From positions 1 to 8,500 of the forward strand of contig JAUPVU010000043.1 of the NCBI GenBank assembly GCA_030916925.1: DNA of 8,500 nucleotides. Direction: 5' to 3'. This document shows, in pieces, positions 1-4,927 of this stretch. A program made the position numbers and the translations under genes. The notes beneath the pieces were generated by a model. That model saw only the letters and a program-made list of their open reading frames with translations. It had not been told where the DNA came from and made no database searches. The DNA is from Patescibacteria group bacterium. Lineage in GTDB: Bacteria; Patescibacteriota; WWE3; 2-01-FULL-39-13. Numbering within the stretch: the stretch's first letter is position 1; each line of letters starts with the position of its first letter.

Positions 1-861
1 AAATTCAATAGATACTACACACAAAGCTATAACCAATAATACGAATGGAACACTTATAATATGTGCGTGCAAATTTCCTATTATAAAACTGTAAGCTGGG
101 AATTCATTAATAGTACGCTCTATTAGACTTCTGGCATCAGCGTAAAAATAATCCACGCCATTTTGAAGTAATAGGTGATTGAGGAAGGATAAATTTCCAC
201 CAAGTACTAATAAAAAGCTGGAGAAAATACCAACCCAAGCTCTTTTAGTAAGGTGATGAACAATAGAGAACATTCCCGTCGCGGCTGTAGCAAATGTATA
301 AGCTATGAAAATATTATAAAGAATGGAATTTGAGATTGAAGTTAACTTAGCTACTACTGCAACAATATAGTGACCAAAATAATAGTAATTAATTGTATGA
401 CCTGAAAACCAAACATCTTGTGGTGGCATGACTTCTGTACGAGTTAATCCGTTAATCAGAGCAATATCCATAATATCCTCGACATTGTTTATGCTTGGAA
501 TATATGTGCGGACCGCAATCATAGCGAAAAATGCGATAAAGAATAGTAGGTCGGACTTAAGGATACTGAATAAAAGGGCGGGCTCGCTTAAGCGAGCCCG
601 CCATAGATGCGGTTTTCTGAAATACAGAAAACCGCAAACTGTAATAAGCATCAAAACAATTACCCAAAGTGAACTCTGTGTAATATGAAAACCAAGAGTA
701 TAACTTAATATCCAAGCAATATATGAAACAAAAATTAGTCCTAAAGTTCCCGCAAAGGCATAACCCTTATCCAAGAATTTGGGCATTAGAAGCTGAGTTG
801 CAGAGAACCCTATAAACCTAACTGCATATATGACGATCAAAAACAAAATTATTTCGTACAT
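1..861 (-). CDS. DUF2298 (Chlor_Arch_YYY) polytopic membrane protein, N-terminal part, runs off the left edge
   Basis: I translated the minus strand from the ATG at 861-859; the frame stays open for 287 codons to base 1, so only the N-terminal part is present. The protein is very hydrophobic, with membrane segments near residues 2-22, 33-55, 60-80, 104-122, 157-175, 178-198, 208-225 and 255-285. The family signature is clear: PPQDVWFSG at 146-154 followed by NYYYFGH at 158-164, and EFPAYSF at 253-259 followed by GNLHAH at 262-267. DUF2298 members are large integral membrane proteins of unproven function, often suggested to be GT-C-like glycosyltransferases. Oddities: two GC-rich inverted repeats lie inside the frame (codons 76-85 and 87-95), and the loop is GNLHAH where I recall relatives having GDLH.H. 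The start is supported by a -10-like box 6 nt upstream and by the divergent gene at 908. Family call fairly sure; function unknown. Confidence 0.85.
   Translation of the reverse strand, partial: MYEIILFLIVIYAVRFIGFSATQLLMPKFLDKGYAFAGTLGLIFVSYIAWILSYTLGFHITQSSLWVIVLMLITVCGFLYFRKPHLWRARLSEPALLFSILKSDLLFFIAFFAMIAVRTYIPSINNVEDIMDIALINGLTRTEVMPPQDVWFSGHTINYYYFGHYIVAVVAKLTSISNSILYNIFIAYTFATAATGMFSIVHHLTKRAWVGIFSSFLLVLGGNLSFLNHLLLQNGVDYFYADARSLIERTINEFPAYSFIIGNLHAHIISVPFVLLVIALCVVSIEF
577..602. repeat. Perfect 26-nt GC-rich palindrome inside the DUF2298 gene
   Basis: The 13-nt arm GGCGGGCTCGCTT is followed directly by its exact reverse complement, with no spacer. The block is about 70 percent GC in an AT-rich surrounding. 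It lies wholly inside the minus-strand reading frame and encodes roughly W87 to A95 in a loop between membrane segments. On the minus strand it is followed by C and TTTT, so it also looks like a weak intrinsic terminator in mid-gene. It has the same total length as the palindrome at 1351-1376 but a different sequence. Confidence 0.95.
608..636. repeat. Second inverted repeat (12-bp arms, 5-nt loop) beside the palindrome
   Basis: The arm TGCGGTTTTCTG at 608-619 pairs exactly with CAGAAAACCGCA at 625-636 around the loop AAATA. It starts 5 nt after the 577-602 palindrome ends, so the two form a tandem pair of hairpins in the DUF2298 frame. On the minus strand it encodes about C76 to H85, the end of a membrane segment and the following charged loop. 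No T-run follows on either strand. Confidence 0.9.
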
Positions 862-867
862 ATTGTT

Positions 868-873
868 ATAGTA
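868..873 (-). promoter_or_regulatory. Putative -10 box of the DUF2298 gene (TACTAT)
   Basis: Read on the minus strand, TACTAT lies 6 nt before the ATG at 861. It fits TAnnnT (four of six to TATAAT). I see no good -35 and no Shine-Dalgarno. Transcription would start at or just before the ATG, giving a leaderless message. It shares the 46-bp divergent region with the methyltransferase promoter. Inferred from position and from the same pattern at other genes here. Confidence 0.4.
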
Positions 874-891
874 AATATGATAACAGCTAAC

Positions 892-897
892 TATAAT
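892..897 (+). promoter_or_regulatory. Putative -10 box of the methyltransferase gene (TATAAT)
   Basis: A perfect TATAAT ends 10 nt before the ATG at 908. No TTGACA-like -35 is seen at the usual distance and no Shine-Dalgarno precedes the start. The expected transcription start falls about 3-5 nt from the ATG, so the leader would be absent or only a few bases. Confidence 0.55.
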
Positions 898-907
898 ACC
901 TATCTAT

Positions 908-1384
908 ATGATTATCGCACTAGAAAATCTACGAAGTTTATACAATGTTGGAGCCATTATGAGGACAGCTGAATTCTTAGGATTTAAGCACATAGCACTA
1001 GTTGGTTATTCTGGAGTAGATCCTCGTGATACGGAATTACTTCATCATCGAATCCGTAAGACCTCTCTTACAGCGATTGAAAATCTATTAATTGAACATG
1101 TAAGAAATATTGATGAATTATTAGAAAAGTATCCTGAACCTGAATTAATCTGCATTGAAAACAATGTGGTGGGTTCTAAAACCCTTTCCTATATAGAAGT
1201 ATCTGATAAATCAATCATTCTGTTTGGAAACGAAAAGGATGGAGTAGAAAAATCCACTTTGGCAAAAGCCAATTCAATATATGAAATACCACGAATTGGT
1301 AAGCATTCCTCACTTAATGTGGAAGCATGCGCTGCTGTAGTTTTATATCAGGTCCGACCTCTAAAGAGGTCGGACCCTATCTGA
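908..1384 (+). CDS. SpoU/TrmH-family RNA 2'-O-methyltransferase, minimal single-domain form
   Basis: This 158-residue protein is close in length to minimal SPOUT enzymes such as TrmL. They transfer a methyl group from S-adenosylmethionine to a ribose 2'-OH of tRNA or rRNA through a trefoil-knot fold, acting as dimers in the cytoplasm. All three SpoU motifs are visible: motif 1 with N13 and R19 in NVGAIMRTAEFLG; motif 2 FGNEKDG at 106-112 with E109; motif 3 IPRIGKHSSLNVEA at 127-140 with S135 and N137. The N13-R19 and S135-N137 spacings match the catalytic residues of TrmH. The target RNA cannot be told from sequence. The ATG at 908 begins right at the family core, so no N-terminal RNA-binding domain is present. 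Oddity: the last ten residues (VRPLKRSDPI) come almost wholly from a 26-nt palindrome and probably replace the native tail. It ends in tandem stops TGA TAG, 12 bp before uvrB. Confidence 0.9.
   Translation: MIIALENLRSLYNVGAIMRTAEFLGFKHIALVGYSGVDPRDTELLHHRIRKTSLTAIENLLIEHVRNIDELLEKYPEPELICIENNVVGSKTLSYIEVSDKSIILFGNEKDGVEKSTLAKANSIYEIPRIGKHSSLNVEACAAVVLYQVRPLKRSDPI
1351..1376. repeat. 26-nt GC-rich palindrome at the 3' end of the methyltransferase gene
   Basis: The arm GGTCCGACCTCT at 1351-1362, a central AA, then AGAGGTCGGACC at 1365-1376; 24 of 26 bases can pair. It is inside the reading frame and supplies the last residues before the stop. No T-run follows on either strand, so it is not a standard terminator. 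It ends 8 nt before the TAGAAT box of uvrB, so the -35 position of that promoter falls inside it. Confidence 0.95.
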
Positions 1385-1390
1385 TAGAAT
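1385..1390 (+). promoter_or_regulatory. Putative -10 box of uvrB (TAGAAT)
   Basis: TAGAAT matches TATAAT in five of six positions and ends 6 nt before the GTG start at 1397. No Shine-Dalgarno is present, so a leaderless message beginning at or near GTG is expected. The first three bases are also the second of the tandem stop codons (TGA TAG) closing the upstream frame. The usual -35 position (about 1362-1367) lies in the middle of the 1351-1376 palindrome. Confidence 0.5.
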
Positions 1391-1396
1391 ATAGTC

Positions 1397-3445
1397 GTGT
1401 TTCAATTACAGTCATCGTACAAACCGGCAGGAGGACAACCAGACGCCATTCAAAAGTTAATTGATGGTGTAAAACAAGGTCAAGACGAACAAACTCTTCT
1501 AGGAGTTACAGGATCGGGTAAAACCTTTGTCGTTGCAAATTTAATCCAAGAGGTACAAAAACCTACTCTAATCATTTCTCACAACAAAACCTTAGCAGCT
1601 CAGTTATATCAAGAATTTAGAGACTTCTTTCCAAATAATGCTGTGGAATATTTTGTAAGCTACTATGACTACTATCAACCAGAAAGCTATCTTCCCGCCA
1701 CAGATACATATATAGAAAAGGATTCAGATATAAATGAGGAAATTGACAGACTTAGACTTTCGACAACAGCATCACTAATAACTAGAAAAGATGTAATTGT
1801 CGTTGCATCTGTGTCTTGTATTTACAACTTAGGCTCACCGATTGAATATATGAAACAGATTGTCGAACTGGCAAAAGGAATGAAGATACGTTTGCAGGAT
1901 ATTTTGCTCAGACTCAACCAACTTTATTACGAAAGAAATGACATTGATTTTCAAAGAGGCAAATATCGATTAAAAGGAGACACTTTAGACGTATATCCTT
2001 CATATCAAAGCTATGCTATCCGCTTAGAACTATTGGAGGATAGAATCACTAATATAAGTTACTTTGATCCAGTTTCTGGCGAAGTACTCGAGAAAAACAA
2101 CATTCCAAAAGATAAAAAACTCTCGAAAGCTCAAGAGGACTTTGTGAAAAATCAATTTGGATATGGCGACAAAGCCATAATTTATCCAGCTAAACATTAC
2201 GTAGCTCCAGAGGATATGCATGAACAAGCAATGTCACAAATTCGTAGTGATTTAGAAATACGCCTTAAGGATTTAAATGATGCTGGTAAAAAAATGGAGG
2301 CATACCGCTTATCTCAAAGAACTAACTATGATTTAGAAATGATAAAAGAAGTCGGTTCCTGCAAAGGTATAGAAAACTACTCCCGCTATTTTGACGGAAG
2401 AAAAGAAGGCGAGCCTCCACATTCTCTTATGGAATTTTTCCCTAAAGATTATTTGCTTGTTGTAGATGAATCTCACATAACAATCCCACAAATCAGAGCA
2501 ATGTATAATGGAGATAAAGCTAGAAAGCAGACTTTAGTAGATTATGGATTTAGACTCCCATCCGCACTGGATAATAGACCCCTTAAATTCGATGAATTTG
2601 AACGTAGAATGGGACAAACTATATATGCATCTGCTACTCCTACAGAGTGGGAATTGGGACGAAGCAAACAGGTTGTCGAACTAGTTGTCAGACCAACAGG
2701 TTTAATTGATCCTGAAATCGAAATACTTCCATCAAAAGGACAAATCCAAGATCTTGAAGCAAAGTGCAAAGAAGTTATATCCAAGAAAGAAAGAGTATTA
2801 GTAACAACGTTAACTAAACGAATGGCGGAGGATTTATCAGGCTATTTCGCTGATAAGGGATTTAAAGTCGCTTATCTTCATAGTGATATTCAAACATTAG
2901 AAAGATCAGACATTCTAGATAATTTAAGAAAAGGTGAATATGATATTTTGGTAGGAATTAATCTTCTAAGAGAAGGACTAGACTTGCCCGAAGTTTCACT
3001 TGTAGCAATCTTGGATGCGGATAAAGAAGGATTCTTACGAAGTCAAACCTCCTTAATCCAAACAATGGGTAGAGCAGCTAGGCACTTACAAGGAAAAGTT
3101 GTAATGTACGCAGATACAATTACCGCATCCATGCAAAGAGCTATTGAGGAAGTCGGAAGAAGAAGAGAAATCCAAATCCAATACAACAAAGATAACAATA
3201 TTACTCCACTTTCAATTCAAAAGCCTATTAGAGAAAGAATTCTCGAAAAAATTATAGATATAGATGAATCCGAAAATATTGAAGAAATGGAAATCGAGAA
3301 ATTTGAATTTCAGACTATGTCTCCTAAAAAACAAAAGGACATAATTAAAAAACTTGAACTTAAGATGAAAACTGCTGCTGAACTACTTGAATTCGAAACC
3401 GCTGCGCGGCTCAGAGATCGGGTAAAAGAACTTAAATCAAAGTAA
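1397..3445 (+). CDS. uvrB: UvrB, excision-repair damage-verification subunit
   Basis: The product (682 residues, close to the 673 of E. coli UvrB) takes damaged DNA from UvrA, verifies the lesion using a cryptic helicase and recruits the nuclease UvrC. Visible in order: Walker A GVTGSGKT at 36-43 with K42; the beta-hairpin tyrosine cluster YYDYYQP at 89-95; DESH box at 357-360; RPTGLIDP linking the two helicase halves; GINLLREGLDLPEV and the arginine-finger motif QTMGRAARH at 555-563; and a C-terminal UVR domain at about 641-682 ending in AARLRDRVKELK, which contacts UvrC and UvrA. It appears full length with no frameshift. The GTG at 1397 is chosen because the family N-terminus (FxLxSxYxPAGxQPxAI) starts immediately and no upstream in-frame ATG is available before the previous stop. 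A small deviation is PAGGQP where PAGDQP is usual. uvrA lies downstream, separated by two membrane-protein genes. Confidence 0.98.
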   Translation: MFQLQSSYKPAGGQPDAIQKLIDGVKQGQDEQTLLGVTGSGKTFVVANLIQEVQKPTLIISHNKTLAAQLYQEFRDFFPNNAVEYFVSYYDYYQPESYLPATDTYIEKDSDINEEIDRLRLSTTASLITRKDVIVVASVSCIYNLGSPIEYMKQIVELAKGMKIRLQDILLRLNQLYYERNDIDFQRGKYRLKGDTLDVYPSYQSYAIRLELLEDRITNISYFDPVSGEVLEKNNIPKDKKLSKAQEDFVKNQFGYGDKAIIYPAKHYVAPEDMHEQAMSQIRSDLEIRLKDLNDAGKKMEAYRLSQRTNYDLEMIKEVGSCKGIENYSRYFDGRKEGEPPHSLMEFFPKDYLLVVDESHITIPQIRAMYNGDKARKQTLVDYGFRLPSALDNRPLKFDEFERRMGQTIYASATPTEWELGRSKQVVELVVRPTGLIDPEIEILPSKGQIQDLEAKCKEVISKKERVLVTTLTKRMAEDLSGYFADKGFKVAYLHSDIQTLERSDILDNLRKGEYDILVGINLLREGLDLPEVSLVAILDADKEGFLRSQTSLIQTMGRAARHLQGKVVMYADTITASMQRAIEEVGRRREIQIQYNKDNNITPLSIQKPIRERILEKIIDIDESENIEEMEIEKFEFQTMSPKKQKDIIKKLELKMKTAAELLEFETAARLRDRVKELKSK

Positions 3446-3471
3446 GCTTTAATATAAATTCCTCCTTATGT

Positions 3472-3477
3472 TAAACT
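3472..3477 (+). promoter_or_regulatory. Putative extended -10 box (TG-T-TAAACT)
   Basis: TAAACT ends 7 nt before the ATG at 3485 and is preceded by TG plus one base, an extended -10. It is a weaker match to TATAAT (four of six). No Shine-Dalgarno lies before the ATG: the only purine/pyrimidine-rich stretch is CCTCC at 3461-3465, which is anti-SD-like rather than SD. An alternative AT box (TATAAA, 3453-3458) would leave a 26-nt leader. Readthrough from uvrB is also possible across only 39 bp. Confidence 0.35.
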
Positions 3478-3484
3478 TAATTTA

Positions 3485-4138
3485 ATGTCCAGACGTAGAA
3501 TCTCAAATTCCAATGCATATTTGGTTATCGCCTTAGCCTTAATATTTGGGGCAGGTTTCCTTTACTTCAATGCAATTTCACCCAAAGTATTATCGGATTA
3601 TGATGAATTCATAGGTTTTGATGAAACGACCTTGATAGTAAAACCAACCCCAACTACGAGCCCAACTCCGCTAACTACACCAGCAGCATCAGCAACCTCT
3701 ACTCCAACTCCAGAACCTACATCCATTATTGCTGATGACGATAAAGAACCTTTTGATTTTTTTAACAGATCATATGAAGAATTAACATCCTTGTACAATT
3801 CAGCCTCTTCTACAGCTGGAGCACAACTCGGCATTAACTCAAGCGAAGAAATAAAATTAAAGAAAATAATGATATTAACTGAAGCCAGGTATCAAAAAGT
3901 AATAGAGCAAATAGGCTATGTCATTAACGAAAATCGAGATGAATACACCCCAGAAAAACTACGAAATCTTTTATTTCAATATAATGCTTTGAAGGTGAAT
4001 CTGGATGGATTTGAAAAAGCGCAAGAAACTATTGAAAGCGGACAAGATTTAAGTTCAACTGTAAATATTGTTGCAGAAAATTCAGAAGCATTGAGATTAC
4101 AAATAATAGCCTTAATAAATAATTTAGGAGTTGAATAA
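3485..4138 (+). CDS. Unrecognised single-pass membrane-anchored protein with Thr/Pro-rich linker
   Basis: I do not recognise a family in these 217 residues. The start RRR at 3-5 followed by one hydrophobic segment at about 11-32 suggests an N-in signal anchor with the rest outside the membrane; no lipobox cysteine is present. Residues 53-80 are a low-complexity linker of Thr, Pro, Ser and Ala (repeated TPT/TTSP units), typical of a flexible wall- or surface-spanning stalk. After an acidic patch DDDKEP at 84-89, the C-terminal part (about 90-217) looks mostly helical, with Glu/Lys/Leu-rich stretches at 121-145 and 155-185 that could form a small helical bundle. The next gene follows after one base with a good Shine-Dalgarno, so the two are surely co-transcribed and possibly act together. 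The position between uvrB and uvrA does not itself imply a repair role. Confidence 0.85.
   Translation: MSRRRISNSNAYLVIALALIFGAGFLYFNAISPKVLSDYDEFIGFDETTLIVKPTPTTSPTPLTTPAASATSTPTPEPTSIIADDDKEPFDFFNRSYEELTSLYNSASSTAGAQLGINSSEEIKLKKIMILTEARYQKVIEQIGYVINENRDEYTPEKLRNLLFQYNALKVNLDGFEKAQETIESGQDLSSTVNIVAENSEALRLQIIALINNLGVE
4126..4130 (+). promoter_or_regulatory. Shine-Dalgarno sequence that sets the start at 4140
   Basis: AGGAG lies 9 nt before the ATG at 4140, a standard distance, within the last codons of the upstream gene. It is the only clear Shine-Dalgarno before a gene start in the window. It favours ATG 4140 over the in-frame TTG at 4131, which would sit directly against it. This matches an internal operon gene that needs de novo ribosome binding. 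Confidence 0.8.
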
Positions 4139-4139
4139 A

Positions 4140-4865
4140 ATGCCTGATATCGTATCAAATCAAGACACTAATCAATCAAAACCAGATATAGTGCCAGATA
4201 ACGTCCCTTTGACCGCGCAAGATCAAGCAATTATTCCTCCTACTCTACAAGAACAACCGATTATTCCTCCAGCTGTACCAGATCAACCAATTATTCCTCC
4301 GATAGAGCAAAATCAGCGATTTACTGCTCCAATCGGTAAAAATATTGCTAAAAGTGAATCAACCATTCCAGTAGCCGAGAATCCTGATGCACAAAACGAA
4401 GTCCAATTATTTGAGGATCGACCTTCTTTTTTAGGTGATCAAGCGATTATTGGTGGTCAAAAAATAGTTTCCAAAAATCATAAATCAGCTGATTTTAATA
4501 AAACTTATGAAGCAAATGTACAAACCAACAAAAAAAGTCATCTAAAAGAAATTATTATAATTGGATTAGGAGTATTTCTTCTTCTTATTGCAGGAGGAAT
4601 TTACTTATTTATAAATAAAGATAGATACTTTAACCAACAGACAGTTCCTTCAGATCAACAAGTCGGTCCATCGGTTGAAGAAGAAGCGAGTGGAAAGATA
4701 GACTTTGGTGATACTCAATTATCTGAAGATATAAACAATGACCCATTTATTCAAAGATTAGGTCCTATTTCACAGGAAAACGATGTAACTCAAAAAACCA
4801 TTTTATTACAACAATTTGATATATCGTCAGTTAATACTGAATTGCTAAAAATCAAGCTCCTGTAG
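4140..4865 (+). CDS. Unrecognised single-pass membrane protein with repeated IIPP motifs
   Basis: This 241-residue protein belongs to no family I recognise. Residues 1-135 are polar and low in complexity, rich in Gln, Pro, Asp and Asn. They contain three 10-residue repeats at 28-57, each with Q-x-IIPP, plus a degenerate fourth at 58-67 and a lone DQAIIGG at 100-106. A basic stretch NKKSHLK at 130-136 precedes one strong membrane segment at about 137-158. By the positive-inside rule the repeat region is cytoplasmic and the acidic C-terminal tail (about 160-241) is outside. No signal peptide, lipobox or catalytic motif is seen. It starts one base after the stop of the preceding gene, with AGGAG upstream. 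The cytoplasmic proline-rich repeats could be a protein-binding region, but this is a guess. Its partner is most likely the preceding membrane-anchored protein; uvrA follows after 62 bp with its own promoter-like box. Confidence 0.85.
   Translation: MPDIVSNQDTNQSKPDIVPDNVPLTAQDQAIIPPTLQEQPIIPPAVPDQPIIPPIEQNQRFTAPIGKNIAKSESTIPVAENPDAQNEVQLFEDRPSFLGDQAIIGGQKIVSKNHKSADFNKTYEANVQTNKKSHLKEIIIIGLGVFLLLIAGGIYLFINKDRYFNQQTVPSDQQVGPSVEEEASGKIDFGDTQLSEDINNDPFIQRLGPISQENDVTQKTILLQQFDISSVNTELLKIKLL
4221..4310 (+). repeat. Three in-frame 30-bp tandem repeats (plus degenerate fourth to 4340)
   Basis: Units at 4221-4250, 4251-4280 and 4281-4310 each share a core close to GAxCAAxCxATTATTCCTCC and encode (D/E)Q(A/P)IIPPxxx. 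The shared 20 bp differ at only one or two bases per unit, while the last 10 bp vary. The stretch 4311-4340 looks like an eroded fourth copy. A 15-bp match to unit 1 (14 of 15) recurs at 4437-4451 in the same frame. Repeat-copy change would alter protein length without shifting the frame. Confidence 0.85.
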
Positions 4866-4911
4866 GTCTTTTCTATTGTTTAACCTATCCACATAAAACC
4901 CGAAGGTATGG

Positions 4912-4917
4912 TAGAAT
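4912..4917 (+). promoter_or_regulatory. Putative extended -10 box of uvrA (TG-G-TAGAAT)
   Basis: TAGAAT, preceded by TGG to give an extended -10, ends 10 nt before the uvrA ATG at 4928. It is the same hexamer as before uvrB. No Shine-Dalgarno is found at a usable distance. I see no LexA/SOS-type dyad overlapping either this box or that of uvrB, so SOS control is not supported by the sequence. Confidence 0.5.
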
Positions 4918-4927
4918 TACCCTTTGT

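Noticed and set aside
507..517. TGCGG-A-CCGCA inverted repeat
   Set aside because: Only 5-bp arms, inside coding DNA; expected by chance at this length.
577..602. Ordinary intrinsic terminator of a minus-strand gene
   Set aside because: A four-T run does follow on the minus strand, but the element sits at codon 87-95 of an open frame with conserved motifs further on. Internal attenuation is kept as a possibility only.
428..688. 86-codon plus-strand open frame
   Set aside because: It lies wholly antisense to the DUF2298 gene, whose translation shows family motifs across the same bases. The frame is kept open partly by the palindromes, which read through on both strands.
1351..1376. Rho-independent terminator of the methyltransferase gene
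   Set aside because: The stem is strong, but no T-run follows on either strand and the stop codon lies beyond the stem, so the ribosome would cover it.
3598..3834. 78-codon minus-strand open frame rich in Val and Gly
   Set aside because: It is the antisense image of the Thr/Pro-rich linker (ACN/CCN codons give GNN on the other strand) and has no start context of its own.
4131..4139. TTG at 4131 as the start of the second membrane protein
   Set aside because: The ATG at 4140 is in the same frame with AGGAG 9 nt upstream; the TTG directly touches that Shine-Dalgarno and would overlap the previous gene.
4866..4927. Possible regulatory RNA or SOS operator between the second membrane protein and uvrA
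   Set aside because: I looked for dyads and LexA-like CTGT..ACAG or GAAC..GTTC boxes and found none; only the -10 box is supported.
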